A stretch of DNA of 64,000 nt from contig JBQDFP010000001.1 in assembly GCA_052085365.1 (NCBI GenBank), positions 1-64,000 on the forward strand, written 5' to 3'. The position numbers and the translations under genes were made by a program. The stretch is from Canibacter sp052085365 (GTDB lineage Bacteria; Actinomycetota; Actinomycetes; Actinomycetales; Microbacteriaceae). The stretch's first letter is position 1, and each line of letters opens with the position of its first letter. Below, piece after piece: positions 7,548 through 16,080 of this stretch. A model generated the notes under the pieces. That model saw only the letters and a list, made by a program, of their open reading frames with translations, was not told the DNA's origin and searched no databases.

Positions 7548-8483
7548 TTATGCCTGAGTCGCTTCGAGGATGAACTCCACAGCCTGATCCAGGTCATCGG
7601 GGGAGTTGAACTTGAGAGTAGGGGTGCCGGGCATTCCGCGCTTTGCTAAGCCTGAAAGTGCACCAGCCGGGTTGAGCTCAACGAGCGCATTTGCGTTGTC
7701 TGCGGTGAATGACTCCATGCATTTATCCCAGCGAACGGGCGAAACGATTTGGTTGACAAGAATGTCAACATAACGGTCACCGTTGGTCACTTCAGAACCA
7801 TCGCTGTTCGTATAGAGCGGTGCACCCGGAGTGTGGGCCACGAACGTATCACGAAGCGATGCAACCTTTTTGCGGGCATCAGCCATATATTTCGTGTGAA
7901 ACGCGCCCGCGACCTTGAGCGGCATCACCCTGGTTTTCGGAAGCGGCGACTCTGAAAGACGTTGAAGGTCGTCTAAGGAGCCAGCGGCAACGATTTGGCC
8001 CCCGCCATTAAAGTTCGCTGGTGACAAATTATGGTTCTTCAGGTGCGCAATAACCTCATCAGGGTCACCGCCTAACACCGCAGACATACCTGTCTCTGCG
8101 TTATCTGCACACGCTTGCATTGCCTGAGCACGTTCGGAGACGAACCTTACTGCGGTATCAGCGTCGAATACGCCGCTCGCATACGCCGCAGTAATTTCAC
8201 CAACGGAGTGTCCTGCAAACGAGAATTTCATTGGCTCTTCACGGAGAACGAGCCGCTCGCGTAGATGGTTCCACGCAATAATCCCGGCAGCCACAATGAG
8301 AGGTTGTGCAATCTCGGTCCGACGAATTGTATCCGCGTCGCTGGTAGTGCCGTGAGTGACGAGATCCACGCCGATCTTGTCGCCAACAGAGCCCAGCCAT
8401 TCTCGGGCTTGCGTATCTTCAAGCCACGGCTGGAGGAAACCTGGTGTTTGAGAGCCCTGGCCCGGGCATGCAATAACGATCAC
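7548..8483 (-). CDS. fabD: Malonyl-CoA:ACP transacylase (FabD)
   Basis: About 311 residues from the GTG at 8481-8483. The upstream in-frame ATG at 8531 would add 16 residues and run into a probable control region, and the protein family starts at IVIACPGQGSQTPGF. The nucleophile serine lies in FAGHSVGEITAAY and the catalytic histidine in VAGAFHTKYM. FabD loads malonyl groups onto AcpP. It is the first of the four fab genes, directly downstream of a PucR-type regulator and of a 10-bp inverted repeat likely to be a control element. The ribosome site before the GTG is weak (GAGAG), so the start is the least certain part of the call. Confidence 0.92.
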   Translation of the reverse strand: MIVIACPGQGSQTPGFLQPWLEDTQAREWLGSVGDKIGVDLVTHGTTSDADTIRRTEIAQPLIVAAGIIAWNHLRERLVLREEPMKFSFAGHSVGEITAAYASGVFDADTAVRFVSERAQAMQACADNAETGMSAVLGGDPDEVIAHLKNHNLSPANFNGGGQIVAAGSLDDLQRLSESPLPKTRVMPLKVAGAFHTKYMADARKKVASLRDTFVAHTPGAPLYTNSDGSEVTNGDRYVDILVNQIVSPVRWDKCMESFTADNANALVELNPAGALSGLAKRGMPGTPTLKFNSPDDLDQAVEFILEATQA

Positions 8484-8506
8484 AACTGGTAGTCTCTCAG
8501 ATTTAG

Positions 8507-8544
8507 TGAAAAAATCATGCATTTGACACACAACGATTTTTTCA
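8507..8544. promoter_or_regulatory. Inverted repeat in the regulator-fabD gap (operator or terminator)
   Basis: TGAAAAAATC (8507-8516) and GATTTTTTCA (8535-8544) are perfect complements separated by 18 bp. They fill most of the 79-bp gap between the PucR-type regulator and fabD. It could be an operator for that regulator, because FasR of Streptomyces acts at the fab operon promoter. It could also be an AT-rich stem ending the regulator transcript. Confidence 0.45.
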
Positions 8545-8562
8545 ATTCGTTAGATGATTCCT

Positions 8563-9771
8563 CTATTTTAGGCGTTTTCTTAGGGAATTGTTAGCGGGCA
8601 TGCGTGGGTTAACATCGTGGATCTTGCCAACAGCTAGTGCCGCTTGAAGCACAAACGAGTCCCGTGCATGAGTTGCATCCCAATCAACAAGCTCATCGAT
8701 CTTCTTTAACCGATATCGGACGGTGTTCGTGTGTACGAACAGAGCTCGTGATGTGGCCTCGAGAGAACGGCCGACTTCAAGGTAACACGTGAGCGTTGAG
8801 AGGAGATCACCGCTTGCCTCGCGGAGCGGAGTATAGATGCGTTCTATGAGCACCTTCTTTGCGAGCGTGTCACCCGCAAATGCACGTTCGGGCAGCAGTT
8901 GGTCTGCATGAACTGGACGAGGAGCACCCCGGTAGGCCGCACATACTGCCGCACCCGCTAGAGCTGACCGTGCGCTCTGGTGAGCATCAGTGAGCTGCTC
9001 AACGGTAGGGCCAAGAACGAGGGGTCGATCAGCAAAATGTGACGTGAGGCTCGTCGCGGTGTTCATAAAGAGATCATTCGACGAGATCTCCGCTGGAGCA
9101 TTCTCGTCATCTACGCGGCCAATGACGAGAACTACTCGCGCACCCTGTAGACCAATGAGGACGTCACAATTGGCTTTTCGAATACTTCGTCGAATCTCAT
9201 CTATATCGACGCTGCGGTCGGCTGAACCGACTAAGACCGCAGTATCACCGCTTCCGGTCCAGCCGAGCGCCGCAATTCGGCTAGCAAGATCGTCGGAAGA
9301 CTCACCTGTGACGATTGAATCTACAACAAGCGCTTCGAGCCTTGCATCCCACAAGCCTCGAGCTTCTGCCGCCCGAGCGTACAGATCGGCTGCAGCAAAG
9401 GCGACATCTCGAGAAAATTGCAGTGTTGCGATGCTGAGAGAATCACTCTGGTTCGCGACTCGCTCCTCAACAACTGAGACAACAACTTCAGTCAATTGCA
9501 GAGTTTCTTGCAAACTCACCAACCTGAGCAATTCGCGAGGAGCGGCGCCGAAAATATCGGCGGCGATCCATGGTTCCTTCGACGAGTCCTCGTAGAAGTT
9601 AATGAACCCCGCGATACCGGCGTGTGCCATGGAGATGACCGCTTTTTGGCGACTGTCGGGCATTTCAGAAAACCACGGCAGAGTATCGCGCATTCGCGAA
9701 ACGGAGAGATCCACAAGTTCATTTGTGAGATTCTTCAGCCACTTGAGTTCAGCGGCTTTGTTCTGGTTCAC
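8563..9771 (-). CDS. PucR-type helix-turn-helix regulator, FasR-like by position
   Basis: 402 residues. The C-terminal 60 residues carry the PucR/CdaR helix-turn-helix: YLEVGRSLEATSRALFVHTNTVRYRLKKIDEL, followed by the DSFVLQAALAVG helix. The middle part resembles the GGDEF-like domain common in this family (AVLVGSADRSVDIDEIRRSIR, LIGLQGARVVLVIG). The N-terminal 150 residues are helical. It lies immediately upstream of fabD on the same strand. In Streptomyces the regulator in this place, FasR, activates the fab operon, so control of fatty acid synthesis is the likely role; this is inference from position. The ATG start at 9769-9771 has GAGGAAGTAG upstream. Confidence 0.85.
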   Translation of the reverse strand: MNQNKAAELKWLKNLTNELVDLSVSRMRDTLPWFSEMPDSRQKAVISMAHAGIAGFINFYEDSSKEPWIAADIFGAAPRELLRLVSLQETLQLTEVVVSVVEERVANQSDSLSIATLQFSRDVAFAAADLYARAAEARGLWDARLEALVVDSIVTGESSDDLASRIAALGWTGSGDTAVLVGSADRSVDIDEIRRSIRKANCDVLIGLQGARVVLVIGRVDDENAPAEISSNDLFMNTATSLTSHFADRPLVLGPTVEQLTDAHQSARSALAGAAVCAAYRGAPRPVHADQLLPERAFAGDTLAKKVLIERIYTPLREASGDLLSTLTCYLEVGRSLEATSRALFVHTNTVRYRLKKIDELVDWDATHARDSFVLQAALAVGKIHDVNPRMPANNSLRKRLK

Positions 9772-9848
9772 TACTTCCTCCGATTTTGCGTTCGGAAATA
9801 CATATTCCGGAGCACAAACGCTACGTTCATGCCCCGGAAGATGTTTGG

Positions 9849-12575
9849 TTACGCGTCACCGCCCGCACTGCCGGTCGTACCAGATTGAACATTATCCAAC
9901 TGGTACTTTTCGAAAGCCTGGCGTGGAATATCCTTGTCGATTTCGCCTGCAGCCGCCAGACGCTGCAACACTTTTACCACGACGGATTCTCGATCGATGC
10001 CAAGGTAACGACGTGCTGCCCCACGGGTGTCACTGAAACCAAATCCATCAGCTCCAAGAACCGAGTAGTCTCCCGGTACGAACTGTCGTATCTGGTCAGG
10101 TACCCCAGATTCCCAGTCGCTCACGGCAACCTTCGGTCCCGCTGCATCCTGCAGCTTTTGTGTGACATACGGTATTCGTTCTTCACCGCCTGGTTGCAAG
10201 AACGCTTCGTTTTGCGCATCCAGCCCATCTCTACGAAGTTCGGACCAGCTGGTGACGCTCCACACATCGGCGGATACGCCCCAGTCGCTGCTGAGCAGCT
10301 CGGCAGCTTCAATGGACCATGGGACAGCAACACCGGAAGCGAGGATCTGGGCCTTTTTGCCGGATTCCTTGCTTTCGTGCACGCGATAGATACCGCGAAC
10401 CACCCCGTCAACATCAAGATTCTCAGGCTCTGCTGGGTGAATGATTGGTTCGTTGTACACAGTGATGTAATAGAAAACATCAGGGTCAGGGTGCTGTCCA
10501 CCGTACATGCGCTCAATACCTGAACGCACAATATGACCTATTTCATATCCGTACGCCGGGTCATACGCAATCACCGCCGGGTTTGTTGACGAGAGTACAA
10601 GTGAGTGTCCGTCTGCGTGCTGCAAACCCTCACCGGTAAGAGTCGTCCGTCCTGCGGTTGCGCCAATCAAGAAGCCTCTTGCCATTTGGTCTGCGGCAGC
10701 CCACAGCATGTCACCAGTGCGTTGGAAACCGAACATCGAATAGAAGATGTAAATCGGAATCATTGGCTCGTTTTGGGTCGAGTACGAAGTGCCCACCGCG
10801 GTGAATGCGGCAGTGGCGCCGGCCTCATTAATACCCACATGCATAAGCACGCCCTTCTCGCTCTCGTTGTAAGCCAGAAGGAGATTACGGTCGACGGAAG
10901 TGTATGTTTGGCCGTTCGGGTTATATATTTTCGACGTTGGGAAGTACGAGTCCATACCGAAGGTACGAGCTTCGTCAGGAATAATCGGAACGAACCGTGG
11001 ACCCATATTCTTGTCTCGCATGAGGTCCTTCAACAAGCGCACCAGCACCATCGTGGTCGCAGCCTTTTGTTTACCTGAACCCTTCGCAGCGATCTTGTAA
11101 CTCTTGTCTTCTGGAACCGCGAGATCGATGTGCTTATTGTTTCGTTTCGGAAGATAGCCACCGAGTTCACGACGGCGTTCGTGAATGTATTGAATCGCTT
11201 CACTGTCTTCCGAAGGGCGATAGTAGGGAGGCAGATAGGGGTTATCTTCAAGCTTCGCGTCCGAAATCGGAATATGCATGGTGTCGCGGAAGAGCTTGAG
11301 ATCATCCAGCGTCATCTTTTTCATTTGGTGAGTGGCATTGCGGCCCTCGAAATGCGGACCGAGTCCGTATCCCTTAATGGTCTTGGCAAGAATCACGGTC
11401 GGGCGGCCCTTGTGCTCGGTGGCAGCCTTGTAGGCAGCGTAGACCTTCTTGTAGTCATGGCCGCCACGACGAAGGCCCCAAACCTCGTCATCTGTGAAGT
11501 CTTCAACAAGCTTTAATGCGCGTTCATCGCGACCGAAGAAATGGTTTCGTACATACGCACCATTTTCAGCTTTATATGTCTGGAAATCACCGTCGGGCGT
11601 GACATTCATCAGGTTAAGGAGTGCACCATCAGTATCTCGGGCGAGCAAATCGTCCCACTGGCGTCCCCATACAACCTTGATCACATTCCAGCCTGCGCCA
11701 CGGAAATAGCTTTCAAGTTCCTGAATGATCTTGCCGTTACCGCGCACGGGACCATCGAGGCGCTGCAGGTTACAGTTAATGACAAAGGTCAAATTGTCTA
11801 AGCCGTCATTTGCAGCAACTTGAAGCTGGCCACGGCTCTCAATCTCATCCATTTCACCGTCACCAAGGAATGCCCAAACGTGTTGGTCACTGCAATCCTT
11901 AATCCCACGGTTCGTCATGTATTTGTTGAACTGAGCTTGATAAATTGCGTTGATCGGTCCGATGCCCATGGACACCGTTGGAAATTGCCAGAAATCTGGG
12001 AGTCGACGCGGGTGCGGGTAACTCGGAAGACCGCCAGTGTCATGAGACACCTCTTGTCGGAACCCGTCGAGTTGGTCGGACGAGAGTCGACCCTCGAGAA
12101 ACGCGCGAGCGTACATACCGGGGGAAGCGTGTCCCTGGAAGAACACTTGATCGCCCCCACCAGGGTGGTCCGACCCTCTAAAGAAGTGGTTGAACCCTAC
12201 TTCGTACAGAGAAGCGGCGGACGCGTAGCTTGAAATATGCCCACCGACTTCGATGCCGGGACGTTGTGCGCGATGAACAAGCATCGCTGCGTTCCATCGA
12301 ATGTACGACCGGTATTCACGCTCGAGCGCTTCATTGCCAGGAAAATGAGGTTCATTCGACGAGGCGATGGTGTTGACGTAGTCCGTCGTCGGGACTTGAG
12401 GGACACTCAGATGAAGCTCACGTGAGCGGCCCAGAAGACTACTCATGATTTCTCGAGCTCTACCCGGCCCCTTCTCCGCGACGAGATCATCTAATGATTC
12501 CCGCCATTCGGCAGTCTCTTGAGGGTCGAGGTCGTCATGATCCGGAGCGTATGGATCCTGCGTATTGACCGGCAC
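9849..12575 (-). CDS. aceE: Pyruvate dehydrogenase E1 component, homodimeric (AceE)
   Basis: 908 residues from the GTG at 12573-12575. This start is preferred to the ATG two codons earlier because AAGGAGG is 7 nt from the GTG but only 1 nt from the ATG. AceE decarboxylates pyruvate with thiamine diphosphate and passes the acetyl group to lipoyl-E2. The thiamine diphosphate motif is FLGDGEMDEIESRGQL...FVINCNLQRLDGPVRGN. The N-terminal segment DPQETAEWRESLDDLV and C-terminal GFGFSDTRGAARRYLGID are typical of AceE. E2 and E3 genes lie at 26.5 and 28 kb. It is 77 bp upstream of the PucR-type regulator, and the acetyl-CoA it makes feeds the fab operon. Confidence 0.96.
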   Translation of the reverse strand: MPVNTQDPYAPDHDDLDPQETAEWRESLDDLVAEKGPGRAREIMSSLLGRSRELHLSVPQVPTTDYVNTIASSNEPHFPGNEALEREYRSYIRWNAAMLVHRAQRPGIEVGGHISSYASAASLYEVGFNHFFRGSDHPGGGDQVFFQGHASPGMYARAFLEGRLSSDQLDGFRQEVSHDTGGLPSYPHPRRLPDFWQFPTVSMGIGPINAIYQAQFNKYMTNRGIKDCSDQHVWAFLGDGEMDEIESRGQLQVAANDGLDNLTFVINCNLQRLDGPVRGNGKIIQELESYFRGAGWNVIKVVWGRQWDDLLARDTDGALLNLMNVTPDGDFQTYKAENGAYVRNHFFGRDERALKLVEDFTDDEVWGLRRGGHDYKKVYAAYKAATEHKGRPTVILAKTIKGYGLGPHFEGRNATHQMKKMTLDDLKLFRDTMHIPISDAKLEDNPYLPPYYRPSEDSEAIQYIHERRRELGGYLPKRNNKHIDLAVPEDKSYKIAAKGSGKQKAATTMVLVRLLKDLMRDKNMGPRFVPIIPDEARTFGMDSYFPTSKIYNPNGQTYTSVDRNLLLAYNESEKGVLMHVGINEAGATAAFTAVGTSYSTQNEPMIPIYIFYSMFGFQRTGDMLWAAADQMARGFLIGATAGRTTLTGEGLQHADGHSLVLSSTNPAVIAYDPAYGYEIGHIVRSGIERMYGGQHPDPDVFYYITVYNEPIIHPAEPENLDVDGVVRGIYRVHESKESGKKAQILASGVAVPWSIEAAELLSSDWGVSADVWSVTSWSELRRDGLDAQNEAFLQPGGEERIPYVTQKLQDAAGPKVAVSDWESGVPDQIRQFVPGDYSVLGADGFGFSDTRGAARRYLGIDRESVVVKVLQRLAAAGEIDKDIPRQAFEKYQLDNVQSGTTGSAGGDA

Positions 12576-12772
12576 GTGCATTCCTCCTTGGTGTGTCGGA
12601 AGGCGGGCAAGACATTTGGTATCAGCGACAAGGCATGATTCTCCCGCGGTGCATTCTGGTTCACAGGTTGCCCTTTCAGCCTACTACCTTTCGATGGGTG
12701 GTTGAGTAAACTGCGATCGGGTCACGCCACAATGATCCGTTCCGAAAATTGATTACCGGTGAAGGAGAAAAT

Positions 12773-13243
12773 TTGGCGCTTCAGGTAGGGGACACGGCTC
12801 CCAATTTCACGTTGACCGATCAGCACGGTACAGAAACGACTTTGTGGGAGAGCCTGGACAGTCACGCCACTCTGCTGGTGTTTTATCCACTTTCATACTC
12901 AGGTGTGTGTCGAGGTGAACTCGATGCGCTCCAGGCTAATCTGCGTAAACTTCAGTCGCTTGGTGGGCAGGTACTCGCAATTTCCGTTGATTCGATGCAT
13001 GTTCAACGATCATTTGCGCAACATCGTAGCTACGACTTCTCGTTACTGGCGGACTTTTGGCCACACGGAGAGGTTGCTCAGCGCTACGAGGTGTTCAATG
13101 CTGTCGCAGGAGTGGCCAATCGTGCCACCTTTATTCTTGATGCGGATCGAAAAATACGATCCTTAATTCAATCGGAGTCGCACACTCCGCGAGATGTCGA
13201 AGAGTATTTTTCTGCGTTGCGCGCAATCGCGTCAAGTTCCTGA
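12773..13243 (+). CDS. ahpE: Peroxiredoxin of the AhpE type
   Basis: 156 residues from the TTG at 12773, chosen because GAAGGAG lies directly upstream and the mature family starts at LQVGDTAPNFTL. AhpE reduces hydroperoxides, using mycothiol or mycoredoxin as partner in actinobacteria. The peroxidatic cysteine sits in VFYPLSYSGVCRGELDAL, matching the mycobacterial AhpE motif, and LLADFWPHGEVAQRYEVFN is also diagnostic. No second conserved cysteine is present, which makes it a 1-Cys enzyme. The window also encodes the mycothiol ligase MshC, consistent with a mycothiol-based redox system. The gene stands alone between divergent aceE and tRNA-Val. Confidence 0.88.
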   Translation: MALQVGDTAPNFTLTDQHGTETTLWESLDSHATLLVFYPLSYSGVCRGELDALQANLRKLQSLGGQVLAISVDSMHVQRSFAQHRSYDFSLLADFWPHGEVAQRYEVFNAVAGVANRATFILDADRKIRSLIQSESHTPRDVEEYFSALRAIASSS

Positions 13244-13280
13244 TATAGTTTTCTGGTGCCCTCTTGAAGGGCATGGAAAT

Positions 13281-13357
13281 GCGCCTGTAGCTCAGTTGGT
13301 TAGAGCATCTGGTTTACACCCAGAGGGTCAGGGGTTCGAGTCCCTTCGGGCGCACCA
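13281..13357 (+). tRNA. tRNA-Val (TAC anticodon)
   Basis: The acceptor stem GCGCCTG pairs with CGGGCGC. The D-arm is GCTC/GAGC, the anticodon stem TCTGG/CCAGA has loop TTTACAC with anticodon TAC, and the T-arm is AGGGG-TTCGAGT-CCCTT. The discriminator is A13354 and CCA is encoded (13355-13357). A terminator follows 11 bp later. Confidence 0.95.
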
Positions 13358-13368
13358 CATATAAATTA

Positions 13369-13402
13369 GGCCAGAGTAAATTGTTTGCTCTGGCCTTTTC
13401 TT
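13369..13402 (+). terminator. Terminator of tRNA-Val
   Basis: The 12-bp stem GGCCAGAGTAAA pairs with TTTGCTCTGGCC with one mismatch around a TTG loop. TTTTCTTT follows, the standard rho-independent form. Confidence 0.85.
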
Positions 13403-13469
13403 TGCGGCTGAGTCCTCTTTCAAACGTCGTTGACCCTGCGAGGTGCTTTTGTGCATATGCGAGCCCGCA

Positions 13470-13509
13470 AAAAGATGGGAGTTCGGGCGAGGCCCAACTC
13501 CCATCTTTT
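13470..13509. terminator. Terminator of the gap-usp operon
   Basis: AAAAGATGGGAGTT and AACTCCCATCTTTT form a perfect 14-bp stem around a GC-rich 12-nt loop, 43 bp after the stress protein stop. Read on the minus strand the stem itself ends in a T-run. It may work in both directions. Confidence 0.8.
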
Positions 13510-13551
13510 CTCGCTTCTTCTTTGTCTTGAATCGACGTTGTCGATGGCGTC

Positions 13552-14406
13552 CTAGCCGTGCTCTGCGCGGGTAACGATTACTGGACACGGCAGTGATTGA
13601 AGTACCCCATGACTGACTGATCCAAGTAGCAGCCGGGAGATGCTATTGCGTCCGCGACTACCCACAATGAGTTCTTGTGCGCCTTCGCCGGCCTGGACGA
13701 GGGCGGCCACGGGCGGAGCCTGTACGATCTCACGTTGAACTTCTAGGTCTGGAAAACGACCAGATAGGCCAGCAGTACCAATCGCAATCGCCTCTTCAGC
13801 TGCAGACCGCTGAGATTGCACCAAATCCTCGCTCCACAAATATTCGAGCCCCGGAGTCATCGGAGGCATCCATGCGTACACCGCGTGGACGGGTACCCCG
13901 TACGCAGACGCTTCTTCGGCGGCGAAACTGATGGCTCGCTTCGCAGAATCCGAGCCATCAATCCCGACCACGACGCCCTTCGTGGGTTCAGCTCGCTCAA
14001 CCGGAATCACCGCCACTGGACAGTGCGCAACAGCAGCAATCTTGACGGCTCGGGTACCAAAAAAGCTTCCGGCGAGTTTGCCGCCGTGGTGGGCACCTAA
14101 CACGATGAGATCTGCACGTTGCGAAGCTTCCTCAACTTCGCCAATGGGATGACCAACAATAGCGGTTCCCTTGATTTCTCCTTCATACCCGAGTGAACGG
14201 GCATATTCGATCTCATTCTGGAGCATCTGCTCACTGGCACGTTGAGCTTCCGAAAGGAAGGCCACGCTTTCAGAAAGAAACGAGTCATCCGCAATATGTA
14301 GAAGCTCGACTTCGCCGCCTCGCTGAATAGTGCGATCAAGTCCCCATTGAATTGCCGACCGACTTTGCTCTGAACCGTCGACACCAATGATAATTTTCTC
14401 GGTCAT
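13552..14406 (-). CDS. Universal stress protein, tandem UspA domains
   Basis: 284 residues with two UspA domains. Domain 1 (residues 1-140) starts KIIIGVDGSEQSRSAIQWGL and ends VLGAHHGGKLAGSFFGTRAVKIAAVAHCPVAVI. Domain 2 (145-284) starts GVVVGIDGSDSAKRAISFAA and ends VGSRGRNSISRLLLGSVSHGVLQSLPCPVIV. Domain 2 keeps the ATP-binding pattern GxxGx(9)G(S/T), while domain 1 has a looser version. Such tandem proteins accumulate in dormancy, hypoxia or energy stress in actinobacteria. The gene lies 24 bp downstream of the long GAPDH gene on the same strand, so the two are probably cotranscribed. AAAGGA precedes the ATG. The exact role is unknown. Confidence 0.9.
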   Translation of the reverse strand: MTEKIIIGVDGSEQSRSAIQWGLDRTIQRGGEVELLHIADDSFLSESVAFLSEAQRASEQMLQNEIEYARSLGYEGEIKGTAIVGHPIGEVEEASQRADLIVLGAHHGGKLAGSFFGTRAVKIAAVAHCPVAVIPVERAEPTKGVVVGIDGSDSAKRAISFAAEEASAYGVPVHAVYAWMPPMTPGLEYLWSEDLVQSQRSAAEEAIAIGTAGLSGRFPDLEVQREIVQAPPVAALVQAGEGAQELIVGSRGRNSISRLLLGSVSHGVLQSLPCPVIVTRAEHG

Positions 14407-14430
14407 GATTCGGTCCTTTCAAATACTGCG

Positions 14431-15903
14431 TTACTGAACGTTCTCAGGAGTAGGAACATGCGCCGGATGACTTCCGGCCAGCTGCTCGACAATGCGGATG
14501 ACCTGGTTACTGTAACCAAACTCGTTGTCATACCAGACGTAGAGGACGCAGCTATCGCCAGAGCCGATAGTTGCGAGACCATCGACAATCCCGGCGCGAT
14601 TCGAGCCCACAAAATCGGTGGAGACAATTTCGGGTGACTCTACGTAATCAATTTGTGCCCGAAGTTCACTGGTGAGTGACAAGCTGCGCAAGTGGTTATT
14701 GATTGCTTCTCGCGTTGCTTCCGACTCGAGTTGAAGATTCAAAATAGCAAGCGATACATTTGGCGTTGGCACTCGGATTGAACTGCCGGTGAGCTTGCCT
14801 TCAAACTCTGGAAGTGCTTTTGACACTGCTTTCGCGGCCCCGGTCTCAGTGATCACCATGTTCAGTGCCGCGCTTCGGCCCCGGCGGTCACCCTTGTGGA
14901 AGTTGTCAATCAAGTTCTGGTCATTGGTATACGAATGGACGGTTTCGACGTGACCGTGTTTTACCCCGAACTTATCGTTCATGACCTTCAAAACTGGAGT
15001 AATGGCATTGGTCGTGCACGAGGCAGCCGAAATGATTTGGTCGTCGGCTGTGATCGAGTCGCTGTTGATACCAAACACAATGTTCTTGAGGTCGCCTTTT
15101 CCCGGGGCAGTGAGGAGCACTCGCCGAACACCGGTCGCTGAAAGATGCTGACTGAGTCCGTCACGGTCACGCCAGCGCCCAGTGTTGTCGATCACAACTG
15201 CATTGTGGATCCCGTACTGCTCGTAGTCGACTGAGGCAGGATCATTGGAGTAAATAATCTGTATGCGTACTCCGTTTGCAGTGATCACGGCATTTTCAGT
15301 GTCCACGCTGATTGTTCCGTTGAAATGCCCGTGGACAGAATCCCGTCGAAGCAAATTCGCTCGCTTCTCAAGATCATTGTCTGCACCTTTACGCACGACG
15401 ACAGCCCGCAAGTTTAAGCCGTGCCCGCTCCCAGTATGCTCAATGAGAATTCGAGCGAGCAGGCGACCAATTCGCCCAAATCCGTACAGAACGACGTCGG
15501 TGCCAGCATTGTTATCCGCAATGATTCGTGCTTCCTCACCAACCGCGGTACCCGCAGATTTCAACTCAGCCGTGAGATAAGCTTCAAGGTCGGTGGATCC
15601 CGACTGATTAAAGCCGTGCTGCAGTTTTGCGACGTCCAAAGACGCGGCGCCGGGCTGTATGCGTATCAACGAATTTACAATGTCGTAGGTCAGATCGAGG
15701 GGGAGTTCTTCCGAATCAATCTTTCGAGCAAATCGGTGTGCTCGAACAATGTCGATCGGTGACTGACCAACAATGGTGCGGCCGTGCACCGAGAGCACGA
15801 CATCATGCTCCCGATAGAGCTGGCCGATAAGTGGAATAGCCTGTTCAGCGAGCTGAACTTTTCTGTTCCAAGATTCCAAGTGATTCTCTGCGTGTGGGGT
15901 CAT
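14431..15903 (-). CDS. gap: Glyceraldehyde-3-phosphate dehydrogenase, long actinobacterial form
   Basis: 490 residues from the ATG at 15901-15903. A longer open frame reaches 15996 but its extra residues are not family-like. The first 125 residues are a helical extension (SWNRKVQLAEQAIPLIGQLYREHDV) seen in the GapB class, such as the 480-residue protein of Corynebacterium. The Rossmann part has YGFGRIGRLLARILIEHTG, the catalytic cysteine lies in ISAASCTTNAITPVL, and the substrate-binding histidine is in the following HVETVHSYTNDQ. After the second strand the sequence reads AVVVRKG where NAD-specific enzymes have an aspartate, which suggests NADP use and a gluconeogenic role. That is inference. 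A universal stress protein gene follows. Confidence 0.88.
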   Translation of the reverse strand: MTPHAENHLESWNRKVQLAEQAIPLIGQLYREHDVVLSVHGRTIVGQSPIDIVRAHRFARKIDSEELPLDLTYDIVNSLIRIQPGAASLDVAKLQHGFNQSGSTDLEAYLTAELKSAGTAVGEEARIIADNNAGTDVVLYGFGRIGRLLARILIEHTGSGHGLNLRAVVVRKGADNDLEKRANLLRRDSVHGHFNGTISVDTENAVITANGVRIQIIYSNDPASVDYEQYGIHNAVVIDNTGRWRDRDGLSQHLSATGVRRVLLTAPGKGDLKNIVFGINSDSITADDQIISAASCTTNAITPVLKVMNDKFGVKHGHVETVHSYTNDQNLIDNFHKGDRRGRSAALNMVITETGAAKAVSKALPEFEGKLTGSSIRVPTPNVSLAILNLQLESEATREAINNHLRSLSLTSELRAQIDYVESPEIVSTDFVGSNRAGIVDGLATIGSGDSCVLYVWYDNEFGYSNQVIRIVEQLAGSHPAHVPTPENVQ

Positions 15904-16068
15904 CGTCGTAAATGCATTCCTCGCAAGTCGAAGGTGGAAAGGCCTGCCCGCCGGTGTCAGTGTGGACACTACCCTTAGTATCCCACGTAGACTCAAGTTC
16001 AGCTATGCGACACAAGATCACTGGCAACAGCGTCAGTAATTCTAAGTCTGCTTTACGTTGCGCACCGA

Positions 16069-16074
16069 TACACT
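16069..16074 (+). promoter_or_regulatory. -10 box for leaderless nif3-family transcript
   Basis: TACACT ends 6 nt before the ATG at 16081, and no ribosome site is present. Confidence 0.45.
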
Positions 16075-16080
16075 CAGACC

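Noticed and set aside
8484..8531. Upstream ATG of fabD
   Set aside because: It would put 16 non-family residues ahead of the conserved ACPGQGSQ start and run into the inverted repeat.
9786..10523. A 245-residue open frame on the plus strand inside aceE
   Set aside because: It is antisense to the conserved C-terminal part of AceE, has no ribosome site and no family-like motif.
12582..12772. A riboswitch upstream of aceE or ahpE
   Set aside because: No recognisable aptamer core or terminator-antiterminator pair was found in the 190-bp gap.
15904..15996. Extra N-terminus of the long GAPDH
   Set aside because: The added 31 residues are not family-like, and the ATG at 15903 begins the known GapB-type extension.
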